Part shown: one piece after another, positions 1 to 6,321 of the stretch
Position numbering within the stretch: position 1 is the first letter of the stretch
Layout: every line of letters starts with the position of its first letter
From: an uncultured Brachyspira sp.
Lineage (GTDB): Bacteria > Spirochaetota > Brachyspiria > Brachyspirales > Brachyspiraceae
Direction: 5' to 3'
Assembly: GCA_934725525.1 (NCBI GenBank)
Contig: CAKVCG010000049.1
Span: 1 to 11,589 of the forward strand
Length of the DNA stretch: 11,589 bases
Position numbers and translations under genes: made by a program
The notes under the pieces: model-generated
What the model saw: only the letters and a program-made list of their open reading frames with translations
Told to the model about the DNA's origin: nothing
Databases searched by the model: none

Positions 1-237
1 TCAGCTCAGCTCAAGCATTGCTTTAAACTTTTTTCAAGTTTATGTTTACTTATTAATTATAAAATATTATTCTATTTTTTTATTAAAAACTTATTCAAAT
101 TCTTTTTTGAATTTATTAAATTTCAATTTGCAAAAAGCATTTATTTATTTAAATGTTTTTATAAATATTTATCTAACGGAAATAATGGCTTTAAAAGGCT
201 TTTATTCAAAAATATATCAAAATTTAAGGAGACTATT
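1..237. other. AT-rich leader region upstream of the exported-protein operon
   Basis: No gene is convincing here. Two forward frames happen to be free of stops, but the predicted peptides are low-complexity Phe/Lys/Leu strings without a start codon and a ribosome site in the right place. A weak hairpin pairs 133-142 with 151-160 (one G-T pair, 8-base loop) and ends in a T run, so it could terminate an upstream gene. A second small inverted repeat (97-102 with 109-114) lies before it. A promoter for the operon should be in this stretch, but no good -35/-10 pair is visible; TATAAA at 160-165 is the best -10-like hexamer. The 5-base unit TCAGC is repeated at the very start. Confidence 0.4.
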
Positions 238-915
238 ATGTCAAATTTTTATCAAGGAGTTAATATAAAATCTATATCATTATTTATATTAACAATTATT
301 ACTATTACAGCTTGTAGTAAACAAGACCCTACAAAATTTAAACCTTCTCAATTAAACGGAACTTGGACAGGTTCCACAAACTCAAACGCTTTAGTTGTTA
401 ATACGACTAAAGATACTTTTCAATACGGAGATATGTCTTGTATAGATATGCCTCGAGATTTTTCTTCAATTAAAGATAACGATACTACTAATTATGTTTT
501 ATCTTTTAGCTATGTGGTTAGCGAACCCAATGGGACTGCTTTTATATTTAAAACTTATAATGTAATAGTTTCGTTTACAAGCGATTCGGAATGTGAAGTT
601 AGTGATGAAAGATATTTTAGCGAAACATTCAAGAAAACAGGCTCTCAGGATGAAACTACTTTTGATGTTAGCAGTTTAGTTGGCTCTGGCGGAGCTATTT
701 GGAAAAGCGCCGATGGGAAAGGGACTGAATTCAATATTATTGATGGGAAAATAAGATTTTATACGGGCTCTTCTAATGATGAATTAATTCCTAATTGGAA
801 TAGTAATGTTCCAGAAATTGAATTCGAAGCTAAATTAAATAATCAAAATTTTAAATTTAGATTTATAAGTTCTACAAAAGGTTATGTTAATGACAAATTA
901 TATTATAGGCAGTAG
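238..915 (+). CDS. Secreted lipoprotein of unknown function, first gene of exported-protein operon
   Basis: A 225-residue lipoprotein. The N-terminus has Lys11, a hydrophobic stretch (12-23) and a lipobox ITAC with Cys26, so it should be lipidated and held in the envelope. The start is supported by AAGGAGA at 226-232, five bases before ATG. The mature part shows two loosely similar halves. One begins with LNGTWTG near residue 40, which resembles the opening of lipocalin-like lipoprotein domains. A second begins with SLVGSGGAIW near 145. Both are rich in short beta-strand-like stretches with Ser, Thr, Asp and Asn. I do not recognise a named family. The gene ends six bases before the next start, so the two are probably translated together. 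Envelope localisation is well supported; function is unknown. Confidence 0.85.
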   Translation: MSNFYQGVNIKSISLFILTIITITACSKQDPTKFKPSQLNGTWTGSTNSNALVVNTTKDTFQYGDMSCIDMPRDFSSIKDNDTTNYVLSFSYVVSEPNGTAFIFKTYNVIVSFTSDSECEVSDERYFSETFKKTGSQDETTFDVSSLVGSGGAIWKSADGKGTEFNIIDGKIRFYTGSSNDELIPNWNSNVPEIEFEAKLNNQNFKFRFISSTKGYVNDKLYYRQ

Positions 916-921
916 AATAAT

Positions 922-1920
922 ATGAAAAAGAATTTAATTATATTTATTATATTAAGTATATTTTTTAGTATAAACCTTTATGGACAAAAACAGCCTGTAT
1001 GGATTTCAAATACATCGGAAGTATACAATGAAAATATCTATAGAGTAGCAAAAGGTGAAGGATTAAGTGCGAAAGAAGCGGAAAATGATGCTTTTTCTTC
1101 TTTAGCAAGAGTTTTTGGTATGACGGTAAAAACGGAAACTAAAGCCCAACAGAGATTTACAGAAAATTCAAAAGGTTTAGAAAAAAACTCAACTTTGGAA
1201 AAGAATACTTCAGTGGAAGCAGAACATGATTTAATAAATGTCAGAATAGCGGAAAGTTATTATGACGCTAAAAAGAAAAAATATTATGCTCTTGCCGTTA
1301 TGAATATAAAAGAAACCGTTCCTTTAATAGTTAATAAAGTTAAAGAAAATGTTGAAACTATTAAAAACTATATAAATAAATCGGATAATGAAAAAGATTT
1401 GCTTAAAAAGTTTTCAATTTTGGATATGGCTTATATAGTTTCTTTAAAAAACGATTCATTTTTAGGGCAATTAAGCGTATTGGATAGTTCCGTAAATATT
1501 CCGATAGACAATAATTTTAAATCTCAAAGTATAAAAAATAAACTTGACGAAGTATCTCAAAATATAACATTTTCGGTAGATACGGGAGAATATTCTTCTA
1601 CGGTTAAGCTTGTGATAGAACAAATGATAAGCGATTTAAAACTTAAAATGTCTAAAAATAATCCAACTTATACTTTTAAAGAACATATTTCTTACAACGG
1701 AAACGATACGGGCTACGGCATGTATGTTATGAATTACACGCTTTTACTCGAATTAGTCGATTATAACGGAGTGAGAGTGACTTCTTTTTCTTTTAAGGGT
1801 AAGGAAGTGGGAGCTAATGAGGAAGCGGCTAAAAAAACAGTCGCTACGAAGTTGGCGAAAACGATAAAAGAACCTCTTTCGGCACAATTCGGAGAGTTTC
1901 TAAATAATATGCTTAAATAA
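922..1920 (+). CDS. Secreted protein with LPP20/FlgT-N-like domain
   Basis: A 332-residue exported protein. Residues 1-21 form a signal peptide with two lysines, a long Ile/Leu/Phe core and probable cleavage after NLYG, leaving Gln22 first. Residues about 26-135 resemble the LPP20/FlgT N-terminal fold: a strand ending in VAKGEGLS, then a helix with the AEAE-type pattern AKEAENDAFSSLARVFGM, and later YYALAVMNIKET. This pattern is known from Helicobacter Lpp20 and the Vibrio flagellar proteins FlgP and FlgT. The C-terminal part (about 215-332) has alternating strands and a final helix and may be a second domain of related type. The ribosome site is weak (AGGCAG at 907-912), so translation probably depends on the preceding gene. 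There is no lipobox, unlike Lpp20. The role is inferred to be structural, in the envelope or periplasm. Family assignment is by motif only. Confidence 0.75.
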   Translation: MKKNLIIFIILSIFFSINLYGQKQPVWISNTSEVYNENIYRVAKGEGLSAKEAENDAFSSLARVFGMTVKTETKAQQRFTENSKGLEKNSTLEKNTSVEAEHDLINVRIAESYYDAKKKKYYALAVMNIKETVPLIVNKVKENVETIKNYINKSDNEKDLLKKFSILDMAYIVSLKNDSFLGQLSVLDSSVNIPIDNNFKSQSIKNKLDEVSQNITFSVDTGEYSSTVKLVIEQMISDLKLKMSKNNPTYTFKEHISYNGNDTGYGMYVMNYTLLLELVDYNGVRVTSFSFKGKEVGANEEAAKKTVATKLAKTIKEPLSAQFGEFLNNMLK

Positions 1921-1953
1921 TTTATTTTTATAAGTTTACAAGATTTATAAGAA

Positions 1954-1996
1954 TAAATATTTAATAAAAAATAAAATATTTATGGAGGGTATTTCA
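1954..1996 (+). promoter_or_regulatory. AT hairpin and strong ribosome site deciding the start of the third operon gene
   Basis: GGAGGG at 1984-1989 is the strongest ribosome site in the operon and sits seven bases before ATG 1997. This rules against the earlier ATG at 1982, which lies in front of the site itself. Just upstream, TAAATATTT (1954-1962) and AAATATTTA (1974-1982) form a perfect nine-base inverted repeat with an 11-base loop. It has no T run after it, so it is not a normal terminator; it could affect RNA processing or ribosome access. TATAAG at 1946-1951 could be a weak internal -10. Confidence 0.5.
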
Positions 1997-2656
1997 ATGA
2001 TGAAATCCAAAAAGATTTTTATAATGGCTCTTTCTATAGCTATTATAAGCGTTATCTCTAACGGTTCAGTGTTCGCCGCACCCGCAGAGAAATACAAAGT
2101 TGTAGACAAAAGTGGCGGCAAAAAGGCTAAAGACCCAGCTTGGTTTAGCACATGGTTAAAAACTCACAGTAGAACGAAAGTTGAAAAATCTGATAAAGAT
2201 TTTGAAGGTAAAGAAGCTTTCGTTATAGAACAAGAAGGTGAAGACCTTGATTTTCTTAAAATGTGGGCAAACAATATAAATTCAAGTTCTGAAGTCGTTA
2301 GATATTTATCGCAAGAGGTAGAAAATTTTGTAGTAGGTTCTGAATTGGCATCTCAAAGCGGTAAACAGCAAGAAGTAGAAAGAGCCGCTAAAAGTTTAAC
2401 AACTTCTTTATCCAAAGCGAGATTAGTTGGACTTAGAAAGGAAGGAGATTGGTGGATTAAAAGACAATATACTTCGGGTCCAAATAAAGGTCAGTTTACA
2501 TATTCATATTATGTATTATATCTAATCGATAAAAAGAAAATAGACGATTTACTTGAGATAGAAATGAAAAAAGCTAAAGGACAAGCTACGACAGAAACTC
2601 AAGAAGTAGTCGACCAAGTATTTGACGAATATTTATCATCAAGAAACGAAGAATAA
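1997..2656 (+). CDS. Secreted protein of unknown family
   Basis: A 219-residue exported protein using the ATG at 1997; 2000 is also possible. The signal peptide is clear: MMKSKK, a hydrophobic core to about residue 21, then cleavage at SVFA before Ala28. The mature protein opens with a basic segment followed by PAWFSTWLKTHSRTKVEKS. It has a motif with LKMWANNI near 85-92, a long charged helical middle, and a Trp/Tyr-rich stretch (GDWWIKRQY, then YSYYVLYLIDKKKI) ending in an acidic helix. The Trp-rich parts and the secreted, alpha/beta look resemble proteins found beside LPP20-type genes in spirochaetes, but I cannot name a family. It ends 19 bases before the next start. Secretion is well supported; function is unknown. 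Confidence 0.8.
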   Translation: MMKSKKIFIMALSIAIISVISNGSVFAAPAEKYKVVDKSGGKKAKDPAWFSTWLKTHSRTKVEKSDKDFEGKEAFVIEQEGEDLDFLKMWANNINSSSEVVRYLSQEVENFVVGSELASQSGKQQEVERAAKSLTTSLSKARLVGLRKEGDWWIKRQYTSGPNKGQFTYSYYVLYLIDKKKIDDLLEIEMKKAKGQATTETQEVVDQVFDEYLSSRNEE

Positions 2657-2661
2657 AAAAC

Positions 2662-2668
2662 AAAGGAG
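2662..2668 (+). promoter_or_regulatory. Ribosome site choosing ATG 2676 for the fourth operon gene
   Basis: AAAGGAG lies seven bases before ATG 2676. An in-frame ATG at 2622 would extend the protein by 18 very basic residues inside the previous gene and would bury the signal peptide, so it is unlikely to be used. Confidence 0.75.
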
Positions 2669-2675
2669 ATTAAAA

Positions 2676-3224
2676 ATGTTTAAAAAAATTTCAATAATAA
2701 CTATTATACTAATTGCAAATATATCGTTCTTATTTGCTCAAAAAGGCGTATATGTAATAAGCCCAGCGGTAGGAACACATAAAGATAATGCTCTTAAAGA
2801 AAGTTATGTATCTACTTTATCAGCTTTATTTATTAATGGTGGCTATGTAGATGAAAATGATAGCTTATTGGGAGCTATAAAAGACGCCGCTATTGATGCT
2901 GGTATTGACGCTTTAATTAAATCGCCAGATAAAAATTCCCAGATAGCGGGGAAAGTGTTAAAAGCAAGAGGCGAGAGATTTATAGTGATGGTTGCCGTAG
3001 ACGAACTTACGGAAGAAACCTGCAATAAATTGGGATTGAAATACGAGATTGTCAAAATGGCTGCTGACGGCGTGGTTACTATAACAGTATTTGACAAAAA
3101 CGAGCTTCCCGTTCCTTATGTAAGTTTTACGACTGGCAAACTTCAAAACTACGAAAAAATATGCAAAAAACTTGTAAGCGATACAACTAAAAAATTTATA
3201 GATAAGCAAAGCAAGAAAAAATAA
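2676..3224 (+). CDS. Secreted CsgG-like paralogue, divergent
   Basis: A 182-residue exported protein. Residues 1-21 are a signal peptide with probable cleavage after FLFA, leaving Gln-Lys-Gly. The mature part follows the same plan as the next gene: a first strand (VYVISPA), a helix (ALKESYVSTLSALFINGG), a strand, a helix ending in AGKVLKARGERF, and the strand IVMVAVDELTEE. It aligns along its length with the downstream protein, so the pair is a tandem duplication. It lacks that protein's RQRLEKLIQE motif and its Gly/Ala-rich insertion, and carries an Ala/Asp/Ile-rich helix (GAIKDAAIDAGIDALI) instead. I infer a CsgG/LpoB-like periplasmic domain whose function has diverged. It is the less typical member of the pair, and its assignment depends on the neighbour. 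Confidence 0.7.
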   Translation: MFKKISIITIILIANISFLFAQKGVYVISPAVGTHKDNALKESYVSTLSALFINGGYVDENDSLLGAIKDAAIDAGIDALIKSPDKNSQIAGKVLKARGERFIVMVAVDELTEETCNKLGLKYEIVKMAADGVVTITVFDKNELPVPYVSFTTGKLQNYEKICKKLVSDTTKKFIDKQSKKK

Positions 3225-3249
3225 TTTTTAGTATTTTGGGAGAATAAAA

Positions 3250-3840
3250 ATGAAAAAAATATTAACCCTTATATTTTTTACTTTGATTAGCTTTTCTTTT
3301 GTATATGGTAAAGGAAAAACAGTTCTCACTTTGGCATGCATGCCTCCAGAAGGAACTATGGACGAAGAGGCAAAAACCGCCTATGTTACGGCTGTGGAAG
3401 CCGCTTTTATTAAAGCGGGACATCGTGTCGCCAATAGACAAAGACTTGAAAAACTTATTCAAGAAATATTATTGCAACAAACCAGCGGTATAATAGACGA
3501 AGATGTCGCTAAAGCTGAAGCGGGTAAATTTATGAAAGTTGATTATCTCGTATTGGTTACCGTAGATAAATGGAGCGAAAAAAAAGTAAATAGCGCCGCT
3601 GGAGCAAGAGCTGCGGGAAATATATTAGGCGCTCTTTTGGGTTCTTCTCAAAATACCGGCGGGACAGGAGAATCCGACTTGATAACGGTAGAAAATGTCG
3701 ACTTAAGCGTATTGATAACGGAAGTTGAAACAGGTGAGCAAGTAGCTGCGGCAAATTCTCGAGGAAAAAGAAAAGACGGAGCGGCTAAATTAGCCGCTAA
3801 AGTTGTGAAAGATATACAGAAACAATTAAAGAAAAAATAA
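3250..3840 (+). CDS. Secreted CsgG-like domain protein with glycine-zipper insertion
   Basis: A 196-residue exported protein. The signal peptide is residues 1-20, with cleavage after FVYG. The mature part matches the CsgG/FlgO/LpoB-like alpha/beta domain. It has a first strand VLTLACMPPEG, a helix TAYVTAVEAAFIKAG, the motif NRQRLEKLIQE (62-72), then TSGIIDEDVAKAEAGKFMKVDYLVLVTV (78-105). The last of these is the family's 'sG, a, G, aDyl' run. Residues 114-142 form a Gly/Ala/Ser-rich insertion (GARAAGNILGALLG) resembling a glycine zipper, which could contact a membrane or drive oligomerisation. The C-terminus is a Lys-rich helix. TLAC near residue 30 is not a lipobox because it lies in the first beta strand. 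GGGAGA at 3238-3243 supports the start. It is the last gene before the terminator. Fold assignment is fairly secure; role unknown. Confidence 0.78.
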   Translation: MKKILTLIFFTLISFSFVYGKGKTVLTLACMPPEGTMDEEAKTAYVTAVEAAFIKAGHRVANRQRLEKLIQEILLQQTSGIIDEDVAKAEAGKFMKVDYLVLVTVDKWSEKKVNSAAGARAAGNILGALLGSSQNTGGTGESDLITVENVDLSVLITEVETGEQVAAANSRGKRKDGAAKLAAKVVKDIQKQLKKK

Positions 3841-3866
3841 TTTAATTTAATATATTAGTTAGACAT

Positions 3867-3904
3867 AAAGAGATTTATATATCAAAAATATATAAATCTC
3901 TTTT
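3867..3904. terminator. Strong hairpin terminator between convergent operons
   Basis: A perfect 16-base stem (3867-3882 with 3888-3903) closes a five-base loop (CAAAA). The right arm ends in CTCTTTT, giving a T tail for the plus-strand operon. It lies 27 bases after the last plus-strand stop and about 30 bases beyond the msrA stop on the other strand. Because the stem is symmetrical it could stop transcription from both sides, though the T tail is poorer in the minus direction. Confidence 0.85.
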
Positions 3905-3935
3905 ATTACTAAAAATAAAACAAGTTATACCACAA

Positions 3936-4520
3936 TTAAAATATTTTATTATAAAAATGGCAATAAGGAATCGCGCCTTTTTTGAAATAATAATCTTGAT
4001 GATAATCTTCCGCTTCGTAAAAATTCTTATATTCTCTTAAAGTTGTGGCGACATCGTAGCCTTTTTCTTTTAAAATATTTATATACTTTTCTGCAATTTG
4101 TTTTTCCTCTTCGTTTTGATAAAAAATTGCGGATAAATATTGAGAGCCAATGTCGGGACCTTGTCCGTTTTTTTGAGTGAAATTGTGAGTTTCAAAAAAT
4201 AGTCTAACCAAATTCTCGTAAGTAGTTTTATCCGCATCGTAGCCAACTTTTACGGTTTCCAAATGTCCAGTTAATCCCGAGCAAACTTCCATATAAGTCG
4301 GATTCGCTTTATGTCCGCCCGCATATCCGCTAACTGCCTCAAATACTCCTTCCGCCTGCTGAAACCAATATTCCGTTCCCCAGAAACAGCCCGAAGCAAA
4401 GTAGCAGTATTTTGCATTTTTAGGTATTTCGTTCATTTTCTTTTCCTTAATGTAATAATTATTGCTATATGCAAAAAGTAAAATAAAAATCGCCGTCAAA
4501 AAAATTAATATTTTCTTCAT
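3936..4520 (-). CDS. msrA: Peptide methionine sulfoxide reductase A with N-terminal membrane or export segment
   Basis: MsrA reduces methionine-S-sulfoxide in proteins, with thioredoxin-type recycling. The catalytic motif GCFWGTE (44-50, Cys45) is present. So are GYAGG (65-69), EVCSGLTGHLETV (78-90), GPDIGSQY (121-128) and EDYHQDYY near the end. A C-terminal Cys187 can act as the resolving cysteine. The long form has about 28 extra N-terminal residues: two lysines, then a strongly hydrophobic run (4-18) ending in AYSNN, with no clear cleavage site, so it could be membrane-anchored or exported. The ATG at 4520 has no obvious ribosome site. The in-frame ATG at 4436 has an excellent one and would give a cytosolic 166-residue enzyme of normal MsrA length. 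It is the third gene of the cysK-cysE-msrA operon, 21 bases after cysE. Family assignment is very secure; the start is open. Confidence 0.93.
   Translation of the reverse strand: MKKILIFLTAIFILLFAYSNNYYIKEKKMNEIPKNAKYCYFASGCFWGTEYWFQQAEGVFEAVSGYAGGHKANPTYMEVCSGLTGHLETVKVGYDADKTTYENLVRLFFETHNFTQKNGQGPDIGSQYLSAIFYQNEEEKQIAEKYINILKEKGYDVATTLREYKNFYEAEDYHQDYYFKKGAIPYCHFYNKIF
4434..4448 (-). promoter_or_regulatory. Internal ribosome site and ATG inside msrA
   Basis: On the minus strand AAGGA (4448-4444) lies seven bases before the in-frame ATG of Met29 (4436-4434). Spacing and sequence are ideal, whereas the annotated start at 4520 has no such site. It either marks the true start of a cytosolic enzyme or a second start that makes a short isoform. 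Confidence 0.6.
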
Positions 4521-4544
4521 AAATAAATTCTAAAATAAATTCTA
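4521..4544. repeat. 12-base tandem duplication at the end of cysE
   Basis: Two perfect copies of AAATAAATTCTA stand side by side at 4521-4532 and 4533-4544. The second copy includes the cysE stop codon. It is most likely a slippage duplication; it sets the spacing between cysE and the distal msrA start. Confidence 0.8.
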
Positions 4545-5255
4545 ACTCAAAATCACTCTCTCGTTTTCTTTAACCGATTCCAGAACAATGCAATTCGCTC
4601 CTATTATCGCGTTAGAACCGATTACGGTAGTTCCACCGAAAATTGAAGCGTTGGCGTAAATTGTCACATTATCGCAAACGGTAGGATGTCTTTTTTTATT
4701 TTCCAGTCCTCTTCCGTTTTTTAGAGATAAAGCTCCCAAAGTGACGCCTTGATATATTTTTACATGATGCCCGATAATAGTCGTCTCTCCTATTACGATT
4801 CCCGTTCCATGGTCGATAAAAAAATATTCTCCTATTTTTGCCCCGGGATGAATATCGATTCCCGTTTTTGAATGAGCGTATTCCGATATTACTCTCGCAG
4901 TTAAATATTCTTTTTGATTATAAAATATATGAGAGATTCTATAATGAAATATCGCCCTAAAACCCGGATAAGTCAAAATAATTTCTTCGTAAGATTTGCA
5001 AGCTGGGTCCGAATCGAAAAAGAATTCCAAATCTTTTTTTAAGATAATTTTAATTTCGTCCAACTGTTTTATAAAATCTTCCAAGTCGGAATTTTTAGAA
5101 ATTATTTTTAAATAAAGTTTGGATATATTTTTTTTAATATTTTCAATATTCCCAGACTCTCTAAAAAAATCGGGGAAAATATAATCTCTAATAAACTTTA
5201 CAATATCTTTTATATTTTTTTTATTAGGCAATTCTTTAAAAGTTTTTAATCTCAT
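4542..5255 (-). CDS. cysE: Serine O-acetyltransferase
   Basis: CysE makes O-acetylserine from serine and acetyl-CoA, the first step of cysteine synthesis. The 237-residue protein has an N-terminal helical domain with the DPA motif (Asp83-Pro84-Ala85) and TYPGFRAIFHYRISH (95-109). A left-handed beta helix of hexapeptide repeats follows. The catalytic pair is present: Asp134 in TGIDIHPGA and His149 in FIDHGTG, 15 residues apart as in E. coli Asp143/His158. VIGETT and YQGVTLGALS follow. The protein stops at SVKENERVILS, just past the last repeats. It lacks the GNPARIVG segment and the terminal Ile tail that docks into CysK in enterobacteria. That suits the EpsC-like class of serine acetyltransferases and suggests a different or absent cysteine synthase complex. 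It starts six bases after cysK with little ribosome site of its own, so coupling is likely. Confidence 0.92.
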   Translation of the reverse strand: MRLKTFKELPNKKNIKDIVKFIRDYIFPDFFRESGNIENIKKNISKLYLKIISKNSDLEDFIKQLDEIKIILKKDLEFFFDSDPACKSYEEIILTYPGFRAIFHYRISHIFYNQKEYLTARVISEYAHSKTGIDIHPGAKIGEYFFIDHGTGIVIGETTIIGHHVKIYQGVTLGALSLKNGRGLENKKRHPTVCDNVTIYANASIFGGTTVIGSNAIIGANCIVLESVKENERVILS

Positions 5256-5261
5256 AAAAAA

Positions 5262-6176
5262 TTAATTATTCCATGTATATCTTTCACCAGTGTCGGGTAA
5301 AATTGAAAGTATTTTTATCTCTTTATTAACTTCTATTTTCTTGCTTAATTCGATTGCTCCGTAAACGCTCGCCCCGGAAGATATTCCGACAAGCAAACCT
5401 TCCGTTAGGCAAATATCTTTCGCAGTATTTATAGCGTTATCGTCAGAAACATCGATTATCTCGCTTATAACTTTTTGGTCTAAAATTTCGGGAATAAAAT
5501 TCGCTCCTATTCCTTGAATTTTGTGAGGAGACGCTTTTCCTTTCGTGAGCAAGGGAGAAGATTCTGGCTCTACTCCGACTACTTTTGCCTGTTTGTTATT
5601 GTCCAAAATATATTTGCCGATTCCAGTCGCGGTTCCTCCCGTTCCTATTCCAGCTACTATATAATCAATATCGGGAATATCTTTAAATATTTCGGGAGCG
5701 GTATAATTATAATGAGCCTTAACATTCGATTGATTTACAAACTGCCCTGGAATAACGGAATCTTTTATTTCTTTATTTAATTGATTCGCTCTTTCAACGG
5801 CAATGTTCATTCCTCCATCGACAAGCTCGAGTTTAGCGCCGTAATCTTTTATTAACTTTCTTCTCTCTTGCGACATAGAAGACGGCATAACTATTATGAC
5901 ATTAAGCTTCAAATAAGAGCCTATAGCCGCCATTGCGATTCCCGTATTCCCCGAAGTCGGCTCGATTATCGTAGAGCCTTCTTTCAATTTTCCGCTTTCA
6001 AATAAATCAAGCAGCATTTGTTTAACGGGTCTGTCTTTAACAGAACCTATAGGATTATTTTTTTCCACTTTTCCAAAAAGTTTAATTCTCTCGTTTAAAT
6101 TAAACTTTTTCTCTATTTTCTCAAGTCGGAGAATGGGAGTATTTCCCACCAATTCCAACACATTATTATATATCAT
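5262..6176 (-). CDS. cysK: Cysteine synthase (O-acetylserine sulfhydrylase)
   Basis: CysK joins O-acetylserine with sulfide to make cysteine, using PLP. The 304-residue protein has the usual length and all expected motifs. These are LVGNTPILRL at 9-18, the PLP lysine Lys47 in NPIGSVKDRP, and the substrate loop PTSGNTG (73-79). The PLP phosphate loop is GTGGT (178-182), followed by HKIQGIGANFIP (218-229), GISSGAS (264-270) and the C-terminal PDTGERY. GGAGA (6187-6183) lies six bases before the ATG. It is the first gene of the operon, with cysE next and msrA third, and has its own promoter. CysK and its relatives CysM and cystathionine beta-synthase share a fold; pairing with cysE makes CysK the best call. 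Confidence 0.94.
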   Translation of the reverse strand: MIYNNVLELVGNTPILRLEKIEKKFNLNERIKLFGKVEKNNPIGSVKDRPVKQMLLDLFESGKLKEGSTIIEPTSGNTGIAMAAIGSYLKLNVIIVMPSSMSQERRKLIKDYGAKLELVDGGMNIAVERANQLNKEIKDSVIPGQFVNQSNVKAHYNYTAPEIFKDIPDIDYIVAGIGTGGTATGIGKYILDNNKQAKVVGVEPESSPLLTKGKASPHKIQGIGANFIPEILDQKVISEIIDVSDDNAINTAKDICLTEGLLVGISSGASVYGAIELSKKIEVNKEIKILSILPDTGERYTWNN

Positions 6177-6208
6177 TATATGTCTCCATCAATTAATTTG
6201 TTTGAAAA

Positions 6209-6237
6209 ATCTTACATTACTATAAAAAGAAAGTCAA
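6209..6237 (-). promoter_or_regulatory. Promoter for cysK-cysE-msrA
   Basis: On the minus strand TTGACT (6237-6232) is followed after 17 bases by TAAGAT (6214-6209). The -35 matches the sigma-70 consensus at five of six positions and the -10 at four. Transcription would start near 6202, about 25 bases before the cysK ATG. Confidence 0.55.
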
Positions 6238-6263
6238 TAGCAATATTTTAAAATATTATAAAC

Positions 6264-6291
6264 TTGAAAACTTATGCGAATTTATTATAAT
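6264..6291 (+). promoter_or_regulatory. Promoter for the FAH-family gene
   Basis: TTGAAA (6264-6269), 16 bases, then TATAAT (6286-6291): a good sigma-70-type pair. Transcription would start near 6298, leaving a short leader containing GAGGT (6311-6315), six bases before the ATG. It is divergent from the cysK promoter, about 30 bases away. Confidence 0.65.
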
Positions 6292-6321
6292 AAAATCTTA
6301 ATAACATTTTGAGGTAATAAA

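Noticed and set aside
1-237. Two long stop-free forward frames upstream of the first gene
   Set aside because: The peptides are Phe/Lys/Leu-rich low-complexity strings without a start. The good ribosome site at 226-232 and the lipoprotein signal both support the ATG at 238 instead.
1982-1996. Earlier ATG for the third operon gene
   Set aside because: It lies in front of the GGAGGG ribosome site, which is properly spaced for ATG 1997.
3310-3345. TLAC as a lipobox in the CsgG-like protein
   Set aside because: It lies past a clear signal peptide cleavage site, in a predicted beta strand, and has Thr rather than Leu at position -3.
5514-5780. Forward reading frame inside cysK
   Set aside because: It is the antisense shadow of a well-conserved gene and has no protein-like features.
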